Shown piece after piece: positions 9,469-17,835 of a DNA stretch of 64,000 nucleotides. The position numbers were made by a program, and so were the translations under genes. The stretch is from Acuticoccus mangrovi (GTDB lineage Bacteria; Pseudomonadota; Alphaproteobacteria; Rhizobiales; Amorphaceae). Below the pieces are notes generated by a model. The model ran no database searches. It was not told the DNA's origin and was given only the letters and a program-made list of their open reading frames with translations. The stretch covers positions 514,215 through 578,214 of the forward strand of contig NZ_JAEKJA010000003.1 in the NCBI RefSeq assembly GCF_016411865.1, in the 5' to 3' direction. Positions within the stretch are counted from its first letter, which is position 1, and each line of letters begins with the position of its first letter.

Positions 9469-11417
9469 ACGCGAGCGCCTTGCGGCGGCGATTGGGATGC
9501 GCGGTTAAGACCTGAGAGGTCGTCGACGAGCTCCTGCAGCTCGCCGACCGCGCTTGCGAAGGCGCGGTCGATTTCCTGCACGTGGTGAGCAAGATCGCGT
9601 TGTTGCGCCGCAATGACCTCTTGGAACGCCGTGAAGGCGGCCGCAAACCGGTCGTCAAGATTGTCGTAGCGGGCCACGTGCTGAGACAGCGCCTCTTGCG
9701 CGGCTTTGAGTGTCTCGGCGATCCGGTCCGCCGTCTTGCTCGTGTCGGCCGCGACGCTTTCGGAACGGCCGGCGAGTTGCTCCGCGGTGGTCTTCAGAGT
9801 CTCGATGGCCGCGCTCACGACACTGCCGGAGCGATCGAGCTGATCCGCTAGGGTGAGAGACCGGGCGGCGATCGTCTCCTGGCGCTCCGTAGCCGTCTCG
9901 GCGGCCCGCGTCGCGTCGATAACGAGGCCGGCAATGGAACGATGCGCCGACCTACTTTCACTCAGGCTCTCGCTGAAGCGCTCTGCCGCGTCGACCATCG
10001 TTTGCGTCTGCGCCGCTATCGCAGTCGCCGCGCGGCCGATCGCCTCCCCTGCGGCCTCGACTGGCGCAACGGCTGCAGATAGGCGGACTGCCGCAGCCTC
10101 GCTTTCACGCGCCAGACCGGCGCCCGCCTTCGTCGCCGCCTCCTCAAAACCGATGCCTGCTGCGCCAAAGCGGTCCGTCATGGTTTCGAGTGCCTGATCG
10201 GCCCCGCGTGTCACGGCGCCGCCGGCAGCTTCAATTGTTCGAGCGGCGTCGCCGAGCGCATTCAGGATCGGCGCCAAACTCGCCTCGATCTGCGCGCTGG
10301 CCTCCTCCGCACCTTTGTCGGCCACCTGGCCAAATCGTCCGGCAAGTGCGCTCGTCGCAGTGTCCATCGCGCCGACGGCGGAACTAAGCTGATTCGGCAA
10401 GGCCGTGAGCTCGAAGCGCACCGTCTTCAGCGTGCCATCGAGCTGTGACAGCGTGTCGGCGAGCGCGGTCTCGAAGCGATCACCAAGGGTCGATGCGATG
10501 CTCGTCCCCGTCTGATCGGCAATGCGATCGAGTTTGGCCGCAACCGCCTCCATCGTAGCTCCGAGGGTGGCATTGAGCGGCGAAACCTTCTCCGCGACTT
10601 GATTGCCGATTTGCAGGGCAATATCGGCGGCAAGGTCGCGCATCTGGTCGTTCTGCTCCTTGATGACGCGGAGCTGCTCGACCCGTGAGAGTGCCGTCTC
10701 ATCGTACTGAAGGCGATCTTCGAGCGCGTGGTTCAGGCTTTGCATCTGGCCGACAAGACTTGCGAAGAGACGTCGTTGGAGGAGGCCGAGCACGATGGAG
10801 CACGCCAACGCGGTCGCCGAAGCGTAGAATTTCGCGCCCGCAGTGCCGAGAAGCGTCCCAAGGACGTCCCGCATACCCGTCGGTGTCATTGCTTCGTCGA
10901 GGTTGCCGGCCGCGACGGTCAGAGCCGCAATGAGCCCAACGAAGGTGAGAACGAGCCCCAAGCCGACAATGACGCCCGGAAAAGAGCGTACGAATTCGCC
11001 CCCCATTCCGGTCGCGCGAAGTGAGATGAAATCTTGGGGGCGGCGCACATTGCGAATGTTGCTGGAGCCGAGCGCGTCGGTGTTGCTGGCATCCGGCTTA
11101 ATGAGCGTTTCTTCAAACTCGGCCCATGCCGGTCCAATCCGCCCTAGGCGGGCAAGTGCGCTGTTGATCTCATCAAATTCACTAGCAAATGCTCGGCGGC
11201 GCGCGTGAACGTCTGATCCAAACGCATGCTCGACGACCCGTCGTGCACGCCAGATTTCGAGGCGAGCCGAGATGTACCAGTCAAGGGTGTAAACACAGAC
11301 GATCGCAGCGAAGAGTAAGACACCAACCGCCAGCGCACCACCAATCCCCGGACGAGTGAAGATGAGCACTAGACCGTGCAGCAGTTGTTCGACGAGGAGG
11401 CCAACCTTCAACATCAC
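9465..11417 (-). CDS. zorA: Zorya protein ZorA, MotA/ExbB-like channel with a long cytoplasmic tail
   Basis: A 650-residue protein. Membrane helices are predicted at about 26-48 (VGVLLFAAIVCVYTL), 146-171 (PGVIVGLGLVLTFVGLIAAL) and 188-213 (GTAGAKFYASATALACSIVL); the last two form the MotA/TolQ/ExbB core. From about residue 225 to the end it is a long Ala/Glu/Thr-rich helical coiled coil, which is the extended cytoplasmic tail that sets ZorA apart from MotA. With ZorB it forms the membrane complex that detects infection and is thought to pass a signal down the tail to ZorC and ZorD. The start is one of two adjacent ATG codons (11417 or 11414). It leads an operon whose genes all overlap by four bases, implying strict stoichiometry. 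A small gene of unknown function lies 10 bases upstream. Confidence 0.94.
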   Translation of the reverse strand: MMLKVGLLVEQLLHGLVLIFTRPGIGGALAVGVLLFAAIVCVYTLDWYISARLEIWRARRVVEHAFGSDVHARRRAFASEFDEINSALARLGRIGPAWAEFEETLIKPDASNTDALGSSNIRNVRRPQDFISLRATGMGGEFVRSFPGVIVGLGLVLTFVGLIAALTVAAGNLDEAMTPTGMRDVLGTLLGTAGAKFYASATALACSIVLGLLQRRLFASLVGQMQSLNHALEDRLQYDETALSRVEQLRVIKEQNDQMRDLAADIALQIGNQVAEKVSPLNATLGATMEAVAAKLDRIADQTGTSIASTLGDRFETALADTLSQLDGTLKTVRFELTALPNQLSSAVGAMDTATSALAGRFGQVADKGAEEASAQIEASLAPILNALGDAARTIEAAGGAVTRGADQALETMTDRFGAAGIGFEEAATKAGAGLARESEAAAVRLSAAVAPVEAAGEAIGRAATAIAAQTQTMVDAAERFSESLSESRSAHRSIAGLVIDATRAAETATERQETIAARSLTLADQLDRSGSVVSAAIETLKTTAEQLAGRSESVAADTSKTADRIAETLKAAQEALSQHVARYDNLDDRFAAAFTAFQEVIAAQQRDLAHHVQEIDRAFASAVGELQELVDDLSGLNRASQSPPQGARV

Positions 11418-11427
11418 TGAAGGACCG

Positions 11428-11919
11428 TCAAATAACGTCGATAGTCAGTGCGTTAGCCAACCACCCATGCACTGTGCTGACGATTGATGCACTAGGCTCG
11501 ATGCGAACCATGCTAAAACGCCTCGAAATCGCAGATCTACTTTTTAGAGTAGTTATGATTGATACAAAAAATTCGCCACTGGGAACCGTGGCATGTCTTT
11601 CGCTCCAAGGCAAATACGTGATCGCCTTGCTGTAAAGGCTGCTGGGCCCAAGACGCACCCCCGCGACCACATACCGACTGGGTGTGGATGTCAGCCAATC
11701 TCGGCAGAGCGCCTCAAGCCTTGAGCGAGCGGATCGGCGGCAAAGGACCCACTCACACGTCATAAACTGAAGGAGCGTCGCAATAGATGCATTGATAGTG
11801 GCGGCGCGGCCGTCAAGGCAAGCAACCAGCCGGAGCCAAAGCTTCGGAGCCCATCGCTTTTCAGTAGACGATGGAAGTAACTCAGAAACGAGTGCACGAG
11901 GAAGCGGCACAAAATTCAT
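11428..11919 (-). CDS. Unknown protein immediately upstream of zorA
   Basis: A 163-residue frame starting MNFVPLPRALVSELLPSS; an upstream in-frame start at 11937 would add six residues. I do not recognise the family. It has no clear membrane segment or catalytic motif; it is rich in Arg, Ser and Trp, with a basic helix WVLCRRSARSRLEALCRDWL. It runs in the same direction as zorABCD and ends 10 bases before zorA, so it would be cotranscribed. The DNA around 11,430-11,650 is visibly richer in A/T than the rest of the window, which suggests recent acquisition. It may be an extra Zorya-associated gene, a fragment of an older gene, or a chance frame. Codon use in the frame looks natural. Confidence 0.5.
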   Translation of the reverse strand: MNFVPLPRALVSELLPSSTEKRWAPKLWLRLVACLDGRAATINASIATLLQFMTCEWVLCRRSARSRLEALCRDWLTSTPSRYVVAGVRLGPSSLYSKAITYLPWSERHATVPSGEFFVSIITTLKSRSAISRRFSMVRIEPSASIVSTVHGWLANALTIDVI

Positions 11920-12013
11920 CTCACGCGCTGGCACCACTCGCTCACTTAAGTCGCGAAAGTTGGCTCGTGGCAGCGGGCTGCCTCCTGTCCACCCATGCGC
12001 GACCCGACCTCAC

Positions 12014-12042
12014 TTGACGATGTAAAACGCTCGTTTTACATC
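12014..12042 (+). promoter_or_regulatory. Perfect palindromic operator inside a TetR-type promoter
   Basis: GATGTAAAACG (12019-12029) and CGTTTTACATC (12032-12042) form an 11-bp perfect inverted repeat with a two-base centre. It overlaps a likely promoter, TTGACG at 12014-12019 and TTACAT at 12036-12041 with 16 bases between them. The next gene encodes a TetR repressor and begins two bases later, so autorepression is the natural reading. If the -10 box is right, transcription would start around 12,048, at or beside the start codon, giving a leaderless mRNA. Confidence 0.8.
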
Positions 12043-12043
12043 G

Positions 12044-12589
12044 GTGGGTGTGGACATCAAGACTCACATTATCTCGCGGGCTGAGCCCGTCTTCGACGAG
12101 AATGGATTCGCGGCGACCGGGATGGACCGACTCACGCAAGCCGCGCAGGTTTCCAGCAGGACGCTCTACAAGCATCTCGGCGGAAAGACCGAGCTCATCT
12201 GTGCGGTGCTCGACGCGCGTCGGCAGCGGTTCTTCGACCAGCTCGACGTCGACAGTGTCGATGCTCTTTTCGCGGCACTCGAAACGTGGGCGCGAACGGA
12301 GGGGGCACGCGGATGCTTCTTTCTGCGGGCTCAGGGCGAAATGGGCGGCAGGGAACCGGCCGTGGCCGCTCAGGTCTCGAACTATCGCCGGGAGCTCCAC
12401 GAACGGATCGCGCGCGTGCTCGCGAACGACCTCGGAGAGGCGGCCGACGGCGATCTCCTCGACCAGATCCTCGTCCTCTTCGAGGGCGCGACATCGATGG
12501 CGAGCTACCGCGGACCGGCGGCGTTCGCCGCAGCCCGATCGGCGGCCGCGCGCCTCCTCAACCGCACGACCGGACACGCCAACCAATGA
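12044..12589 (+). CDS. TetR/AcrR family transcriptional repressor
   Basis: A 181-residue regulator. Residues 6-50 form the DNA-binding domain: IISRAEPVFDENGFAATGMD, then LTQAAQVSSRTLYKHLGGKTEL, a classic TetR helix-turn-helix. The remaining helical domain would bind a ligand. The start is GTG at 12044 or the second GTG at 12050; both lie directly after the palindromic operator and neither has a ribosome site, consistent with leaderless translation. It ends ten bases before a flavodoxin-fold oxidoreductase gene and probably controls itself and that gene. The inducer cannot be read from the sequence; quinones or electrophiles would fit the partner enzyme. Confidence 0.9.
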   Translation: MGVDIKTHIISRAEPVFDENGFAATGMDRLTQAAQVSSRTLYKHLGGKTELICAVLDARRQRFFDQLDVDSVDALFAALETWARTEGARGCFFLRAQGEMGGREPAVAAQVSNYRRELHERIARVLANDLGEAADGDLLDQILVLFEGATSMASYRGPAAFAAARSAAARLLNRTTGHANQ

Positions 12590-12599
12590 GGCCGACCCC

Positions 12600-13268
12600 A
12601 TGCACCTCATGACTGTCTTTGCCCATCCCTATACCGACAAGTATCCAGCTGCCGTCCTGACGCGCTTTGTCGAACCGTTCCGGACGGCGTCTTATTCTGT
12701 CGATATCCTCGACCTTCACGCCGAACACTTCGATCCACGGTTCACCACCGACGATCATGCGCATTTCTGGGGCGGACCCGTTCCGGCGGACATCGCCGAG
12801 ATGCATCGACGGATCGAACGAGCCGACAAGCTCGCCTTCGTCTTTCCGGTCTACTGGTGGGGAATGCCCGCCATCATGAAGGGGTGGATCGAGCGGGTCT
12901 TCACACCCGGCTGGGCTTACCAATACGGCAAGGGCGTCGAAGATCGGGGAAAGGCGCCGCTGTCGTCGCTGCTTGGGAACGTGCCCACCGTGCTGATCGG
13001 AATCGGAGGGTCAACCCAGGCGACATACGACAAATACGGCTACGCCGACGCGATGCGGACGCAGATCGATGTCGGCACTTTCGCGTATTGTGGCATCACG
13101 GACGTGGAGAGCCACCTCATTTTCAACGTGGAAGGCGAACACAACGCGCCCAACCGCCGCCAGGGGCTGACGATGGTCGAGGGGATCGCTCACACCTTCA
13201 TGTCGCCCGAACGGGCCGTGCGCAACGCGAAGCAAGACCATCTGCGAGCGAGAGGCTTCGCCGCCTGA
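12600..13268 (+). CDS. NAD(P)H oxidoreductase of the flavodoxin-fold NQO1/KefF type
   Basis: A 222-residue soluble flavoprotein. The N-terminus MHLMTVFAHPYTDKYPAAVL is the FMN/FAD phosphate-binding start of the flavodoxin_2 family. ADKLAFVFPVYWWGMPAIMKGWIERVF is the conserved FPxYWWxxPAxxKxWxxRVF block, followed by a glycine-rich GIGGST loop. The family reduces quinones, azo compounds or nitro groups with NAD(P)H. The ATG at 12600 is ten bases from the TetR stop, so the two form a small inducible detoxification operon. Length is typical. Confidence 0.9.
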   Translation: MHLMTVFAHPYTDKYPAAVLTRFVEPFRTASYSVDILDLHAEHFDPRFTTDDHAHFWGGPVPADIAEMHRRIERADKLAFVFPVYWWGMPAIMKGWIERVFTPGWAYQYGKGVEDRGKAPLSSLLGNVPTVLIGIGGSTQATYDKYGYADAMRTQIDVGTFAYCGITDVESHLIFNVEGEHNAPNRRQGLTMVEGIAHTFMSPERAVRNAKQDHLRARGFAA

Positions 13269-13361
13269 TCCCGCCCCGCAGGGCGGTTGTCGCGGCGGGA
13301 CATGGCGGGGCCGGAGACCCTGCGCCATCGGACCAACGTCGCCCCCTGACGGAGAGCGCGA

Positions 13362-13389
13362 GAGGCGGGCCCACGGCAGGGCCCGCCTC
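13362..13389. terminator. Strong hairpin between convergent genes
   Basis: GAGGCGGGCCC (13362-13372) and its exact complement GGGCCCGCCTC (13379-13389) make an 11-bp stem with a six-base loop. It lies between the convergent flavoprotein and SDR genes and can serve both. There is no U-tract. A second smaller hairpin, CCGCCC/GGGCGG at 13271-13286, sits right after the flavoprotein stop and is followed by TTGT. Confidence 0.65.
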
Positions 13390-13407
13390 CGACGTCCACC
13401 CGAGGGC

Positions 13408-14163
13408 TCAGGCGGGGTTCATCGCCGCGAAGATCGCCTCATATTGGCCGTCCCGCTCCGCCCATCTTCTGGGGAAGTCTCGTTCGAGCAGCACCTCGCC
13501 GCGGGGGTGGTTCCCCGCCTCCAACAATCGCATCACCTCGGCGACGTAGTCGGCGAGCGGCATCGCCCGGGGATCGGACGCCTGCTGCGCGCCGGTCAGC
13601 GCGGTCTGCACATAGGGGGGCGAAAGCTCCAGCACCTCGACCGGGCCGTTGCGCAACTGATGGCGCAGCGACGTCAGCCAGGAGTGCAGGAACGCCTTGC
13701 TCGCGCAATAGGTCGGGAAGTCCGCGCGCGGCACGAAGGCGAGCGCAGAACTCGTCGCCATGATGGTCGCGCGCGGCTGCCGCTTCAGGATCGGCAGGAA
13801 GGCGGCTGTCGTGCGCAGCACTCCGAGGATGTTCGTCTCGACGACCGCTTCGGCGTCGGAGATGTCCCAGTTCTCCGCGGTCATGTCCTCCGGCCTCGAG
13901 ACGCCGGCGTTGGCGACAAGCACGTTGAGATCGGGAAATGCCGCGTGAACCGTCTGCGCGGCGTGCGCCAGAGCCGTGCGGTCGGTCACGTCGACCTTCA
14001 TCCCGACCAGTCCGGGACGCTCCGCCGTCATGGTGTCGAGCAGGTCTTGCCGACGCCCCGCAACGACGACGCGATTGCCGCGGTCGTGGAACGTTTCCGC
14101 CAGCGCGCGGCCGATGCCGCTCGTCCCGCCGGTGACGAACATCGTATTGCCAGTCATCTTCAT
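13408..14163 (-). CDS. Short-chain dehydrogenase/reductase (DltE-like)
   Basis: A 251-residue classical SDR. The cofactor loop is TGGTSGIG (about residues 11-18), NAG occurs in VLVANAGVS, the catalytic Tyr-x-x-x-Lys is YCASK with an upstream Ser in ATSSALAF. Length and motif order match SDR oxidoreductases annotated DltE or UcpA-like. The ATG at 14163 follows GAGGGAG by nine bases. It stands alone between a convergent flavoprotein gene and a TetR gene 350 bases upstream in the same direction. The substrate is unknown. Confidence 0.88.
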   Translation of the reverse strand: MKMTGNTMFVTGGTSGIGRALAETFHDRGNRVVVAGRRQDLLDTMTAERPGLVGMKVDVTDRTALAHAAQTVHAAFPDLNVLVANAGVSRPEDMTAENWDISDAEAVVETNILGVLRTTAAFLPILKRQPRATIMATSSALAFVPRADFPTYCASKAFLHSWLTSLRHQLRNGPVEVLELSPPYVQTALTGAQQASDPRAMPLADYVAEVMRLLEAGNHPRGEVLLERDFPRRWAERDGQYEAIFAAMNPA

Positions 14164-14513
14164 GAATTGTGCGGCTCCCTCAGGCCTTTGTCACGGGAAG
14201 GCCACGGCAACCGGATGACCCCACCGAGCGCCCGCCGGCAAGCGCCGCGATCGTCGCGACGATGCGGGCCCGTCGGACCGTGCGGTATCGACCGACATGC
14301 GGCGGCTGGGCAGAGGTGTGAAGGCATACCGTGGCACCGTTAGGCCGAGATCTCCCTGCTGGGGTCCTCTCGACATAGGATGCGTTGGATGACGGTAACG
14401 CCTACGGCAGCGCGATGCGTGCGACTGCACTCAACCGGCTATCCGAGCCGGCCGCGATCGTCAAGGCGGGCACCCTCCCCCCTCGCGCGGCGAGGGCGCT
14501 CGCCGACGAGACG
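14164..14513. other. Intergenic stretch, no gene seen
   Basis: The 350 bases between the SDR start and the TetR stop show only short shadow frames. The 3' end of the TetR transcript and the promoter of the SDR gene must lie here, but I could not identify a convincing terminator or a -35/-10 pair. Confidence 0.5.
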
Positions 14514-15176
14514 TCACTCACCCGAGGCGCTCTCGACGGGATCGGCGCCATGCTTCAGTCCATTCAGATAGGCGCACAGCATGTCGGACATCGCGTCCGC
14601 GTAAGCGCCGATCTCGGCGTCGGCTCTGGGTGTCTCGGAAAACTCCTTCGCCACGGCGGTCATCGTCGTAAGGACCAGATCGCCGGCGAGTTGCCGCGTC
14701 GCATCGGGAGCATCCGGGAGGACCTCACGCATGAACCTTGCGGCGATGCGATCGCCTTCGGCATCGATTTCCCGCGCCTCGGGAGCGTCTCGGTAGAGCG
14801 GCGCGGCGTCGTTCAAGGCCACGCGAAGCGCCGCCTCTTCGACCTCCGAGCGGACGAAGCGATGGACGAGGGTTCGCAGCCGGTCGAGCGGCGGGGACGT
14901 GGTGTCACCGAGGATGGCATCACACTGTGCGCTCGTCTGCCGCCATTCGTCGCTTTGCAGCCGGAACAGGATCGCCGCCTTGTTCGGAAAATACTGGTAG
15001 AGCGAGCCGACGCTGACGCCTGCCTTCTCGGCAACGCGAGCGGTCGTGAAACGCCGCGCGCCCTCCTGCGCCAAAACCTGAGCCGCCGCCTCCAGTATCG
15101 CTGCGACGAGCTCGGTCGAGCGGGCCTGTTTGGGCTGCTTTCGTGAGGAAATCTGGGGCGCTGATTGATCGGTCAT
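14514..15176 (-). CDS. TetR/AcrR family transcriptional regulator
   Basis: A 220-residue regulator with an N-terminal basic arm (SSRKQPKQARSTELVAAIL) followed by the TetR helix-turn-helix RVAEKAGVSVGSLYQYFPNKAAIL. The C-terminal helical domain is of the common TetR_C type. It is divergent from the O-methyltransferase gene at 15270, with 93 bases between, so it probably controls that gene and itself. The intergenic DNA is A/T-rich and contains GAAA/TTTC half sites around 15,210-15,230 but no perfect palindrome. Confidence 0.9.
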   Translation of the reverse strand: MTDQSAPQISSRKQPKQARSTELVAAILEAAAQVLAQEGARRFTTARVAEKAGVSVGSLYQYFPNKAAILFRLQSDEWRQTSAQCDAILGDTTSPPLDRLRTLVHRFVRSEVEEAALRVALNDAAPLYRDAPEAREIDAEGDRIAARFMREVLPDAPDATRQLAGDLVLTTMTAVAKEFSETPRADAEIGAYADAMSDMLCAYLNGLKHGADPVESASGE

Positions 15177-15269
15177 CGGGCTCTCGGGAACGCGAATAGA
15201 AAATGCGACGAAACAATCGTATTTCTACGAGGAAACTAAAACAACCCTCTATTTCAATAGGATCTCTCG

Positions 15270-15926
15270 ATGACCACTCTCGACGCTGCACCTGTTGCGC
15301 CTCTGTTGGACCGGCTGTTCGCGGAGGCCGACGCCGCGAGAAGCCCGACCATGACCGCACTCTCCCGTGACGAGTGGGAGCGGCTGATGCACAGCAAGAC
15401 CGAATATCTTCATCTTTATGAGCTGATGAAGGATCTCTGGCTGCCGGTTTCGCGGGAGACCGGAGTGCTTCTCTACATGCTGGCGCGCAGCACGAGCGCG
15501 CGCAGTGTCGTCGAATACGGCACGTCCTTCGGCATTTCGACGCTGCATCTGGCGGCGGCCCTGCGCGACAACGGCGGCGGGCACCTGATCACCAGCGAGT
15601 TCGAGCCCTCCAAGGTGGCGCGCGCACGTCAGCATCTAACGGAGGGCGGGCTGGTCAATCTGGTCGAGATCCGCGAGGGCGATGCCCTCAAGACGCTGAG
15701 CGTCGATCTGCCCGACGGCATCGACCTCCTGCTGCTTGACGGGGCCAAGGCGCTCTATCCCGAAATCCTGGGCTTGGTCGAAGGCCACCTCAGACCCGGC
15801 GCGCTCGTCGTCGCGGACAATGCCGATTTCTGCCCGGAATATCTGGAGCGCGTGCGTGCGCCGGACAGCGGCTACATGTCCATACCGTTCGCCGAGGATA
15901 TCGAGCTCTCGATGCGGCTGGGCTGA
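15270..15926 (+). CDS. SAM-dependent O-methyltransferase (family 3, CCoAOMT-like)
   Basis: A 218-residue class I methyltransferase. The SAM-binding motif I region reads SVVEYGTSFGISTLHLA, with the acidic residue in LITSEFEPSKV. The metal- and substrate-binding motif is IDLLLLDGAKALYPEIL, followed by ALVVADNADF. This order is that of methyltransferase_24/O-methyltransferase family 3, which methylate catechols and similar phenols. It is divergently arranged with a TetR regulator and ends in a region with a clear hairpin. The acceptor molecule is not known. Confidence 0.85.
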   Translation: MTTLDAAPVAPLLDRLFAEADAARSPTMTALSRDEWERLMHSKTEYLHLYELMKDLWLPVSRETGVLLYMLARSTSARSVVEYGTSFGISTLHLAAALRDNGGGHLITSEFEPSKVARARQHLTEGGLVNLVEIREGDALKTLSVDLPDGIDLLLLDGAKALYPEILGLVEGHLRPGALVVADNADFCPEYLERVRAPDSGYMSIPFAEDIELSMRLG

Positions 15927-16007
15927 GCCACGGCCCATCCTCGCCACTCCCCTCTCGACGCCGCCACCGACACCGGACCGAACGGGCGACCCCGCCCATG
16001 AAACCCG

Positions 16008-16029
16008 CGGCGGCAGTGGCCTGCCGCCG
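16008..16029 (+). terminator. Hairpin downstream of the O-methyltransferase gene
   Basis: CGGCGGCAG (16008-16016) and CTGCCGCCG (16021-16029) form a nine-base perfect stem with a TGGC loop, 82 bases after the methyltransferase stop and before the convergent SDR gene. Only TT follows, so intrinsic termination would be weak. Confidence 0.5.
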
Positions 16030-16124
16030 TTCCGGGAGAGCCTGCCGGCCCGGTGGCTCGAGGTTTTCGCGCCCGGGGCCGTCAAGGACGCGCCGCCTCG
16101 GAGGGGTACGGGCGCTGGGCGCGG

Positions 16125-16958
16125 CTAGGCCGGGTCGAAGTCGGTCGCGATGCCGACCGAGCGCCAGGCCTCGACATCGGCGCCCAAGCTGGCAAGCTTC
16201 GCATCGGCCGCTTGAAACGCGCGCGCGCCGAGCGGCAGACGGAGCGGCGGCGACTCGGCGTCCAGCGCTTGCATCAGCACTGCGATGGCCTTGGCGGGGT
16301 CGCCCGCCTGCCGGCCGTCATTTGTCTCCCTATACCGCCGGCGACGTCCCGCGGTCTCGGCGTACTCGGGCATTTCGTGCGAGGCGACGGTGATCGATCT
16401 CCCGAGGAAATCGGTCCGAAACGGTCCCGGCTCCACGAGCATGACCCTGATGCCGAAGGGGGCGAGTTCCTGTGCCAGCGCCTCGGACAGCCCTTCGACG
16501 GCGAATTTCGTGGCGTTGTAGTAGCCCGATCCGGCGCTACCCGAGATCCCCGCGGTCGACGAGAAATTGACGATCACACCACCCCGCGCACGCAGCGTCG
16601 GCAACGCGGCGCGGGTCGTCTCGATGAGGCCGAAGACATTGGTCTCGAACAGCGGGCGATATTCCTCCGGGGCCCCCTCCTCCAACGCGCCGATGAAGCC
16701 ATAGCCGGCATTGTTGACCAGGATGTCGATCCCGCCGAACCGCTCGTTCGCCAGAGCGAGGGCGGCTCGGGCCGTTTCGGGTCGCGTCACGTCGAGGACG
16801 GCCGGGACGATGCTCTCGGGGTGCGCGGCGACCAGTGGCGCGAGTTTCGACACGTCGCGTGCAGTCGCCACGACGCGGTCGCCACGGCTCGCCGCCGCCT
16901 CGGCCAGAAGTGAGCCGAAGCCGCTCGAACATCCGGTGATCAGCCAGGTCTTGGGCAT
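16125..16958 (-). CDS. SDR-family oxidoreductase
   Basis: A 277-residue classical SDR with TGCSSGFG (about 8-15), NNAG in DILVNNAGYGF, Ser in VNFSSTAG and YNATK as the active-site Tyr/Lys. The C-terminal extension after residue 190 is longer than in typical 250-residue SDRs and matches the SDR5-like oxidoreductase/retinol-dehydrogenase group. Its ATG lies one base after the stop of the upstream dehydrogenase gene, so the two are translated from one mRNA. The substrate is unknown. Confidence 0.88.
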   Translation of the reverse strand: MPKTWLITGCSSGFGSLLAEAAASRGDRVVATARDVSKLAPLVAAHPESIVPAVLDVTRPETARAALALANERFGGIDILVNNAGYGFIGALEEGAPEEYRPLFETNVFGLIETTRAALPTLRARGGVIVNFSSTAGISGSAGSGYYNATKFAVEGLSEALAQELAPFGIRVMLVEPGPFRTDFLGRSITVASHEMPEYAETAGRRRRYRETNDGRQAGDPAKAIAVLMQALDAESPPLRLPLGARAFQAADAKLASLGADVEAWRSVGIATDFDPA

Positions 16959-16959
16959 A

Positions 16960-17835
16960 TCACTGGTCCCCTTTCTCTACCGCGCCTTTGCGCGTCAAAC
17001 GTGCCATAGCCGACCAGTCCTCTGCACCAAGACCCGCCTCCACCGCCTCACTCATCCGGCCCCGCACCGTCTCCAGCATCGGCGTGCTCAGCGCCCGCGC
17101 CCGGGCCGCATCGGTCGCGAGACGGAGATCCTTGAGCCCGAGCGTCAGCTTGAACCCCGGAGCATGGCGTTCCTCGACGATCTTGCCGCCGTAGTTCTGG
17201 TAAACCCGGCAGCCGAAGAGGGTCTGCGTCAAGAGGGCAGTGAAATCCGCCGGGGCGACCCCATAGGCTTCCGTCAGAGTGATCCCCTCGGCCAGCGCCT
17301 CGATCGCCATGGTGATCATCATGTTGCCCGCGATCTTCGAGATATTTGCCTGCGCCGGATGCTCGCCCATGCGGAAGACCCGCTTGCCCAGGACCTCCAG
17401 CACCGGCCGGACGCGCTCCACGGCCTCAGATGGCCCCGCGGCCATGATGTTCAGCGCCCCCGCTTCCGCCACGTCGGGCGTGCCGAAGACCGGCGCGGCG
17501 ACATAGCCGAGCCCCGCCGCTGCATGATCCCTGGCCAATTCCTCCGACAGAGCCGGAGAGATCGTCGCCATCATGACCTGCACCGCCCCCGGACGCGCCG
17601 CGTTCAGTCGCCCGTGGGCCTGCAGGATCTCGCGCACCGCCGCATCGTCGGACAGCATAGTGATGATCGTATCCGCCTGCATCGCCTCCGTTGGATCGGA
17701 GACGAGCGCGACGCCCGGGACGGCCCCTGGCTCCAGACACGAACGGTTCCAGCCACGCACCGCGTGGCCCGCCGCCGCGAGATTGGCGGCCAGATGCCGC
17801 CCCATACTTCCCAGGCCGACTACGCCGATATCCAT
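16960..17835 (-). CDS. NAD(P)-dependent beta-hydroxyacid dehydrogenase family protein
   Basis: A 291-residue enzyme of the 6-phosphogluconate/3-hydroxyisobutyrate dehydrogenase superfamily. The start MDIGVVGLGSMGRHLAANL contains the GxGxMG NAD(P) loop; WNRS follows at the end of strand 2, favouring NADP. The substrate-binding and catalytic Lys region is KIAGNMMITMAIEAL. I place the start at 17835 after AGGAAAG rather than at 17907. The gene heads a two-gene operon with the SDR and is divergent from a TetR gene. An imine reductase or 3-hydroxyacid dehydrogenase role is possible. Confidence 0.85.
   Translation of the reverse strand: MDIGVVGLGSMGRHLAANLAAAGHAVRGWNRSCLEPGAVPGVALVSDPTEAMQADTIITMLSDDAAVREILQAHGRLNAARPGAVQVMMATISPALSEELARDHAAAGLGYVAAPVFGTPDVAEAGALNIMAAGPSEAVERVRPVLEVLGKRVFRMGEHPAQANISKIAGNMMITMAIEALAEGITLTEAYGVAPADFTALLTQTLFGCRVYQNYGGKIVEERHAPGFKLTLGLKDLRLATDAARARALSTPMLETVRGRMSEAVEAGLGAEDWSAMARLTRKGAVEKGDQ

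Noticed and set aside
8530..11417. Flagellar or Tol/Exb stator genes
   Set aside because: MotA/MotB-like features are real, but the tail length, the ZorC and ZorD neighbours and the lack of flagellar, tonB or tol genes fit Zorya.
11428..11937. Reading the small frame upstream of zorA as a known Zorya component
   Set aside because: Type I Zorya has four genes, all present; this protein matches none of them, so it is listed as unknown.
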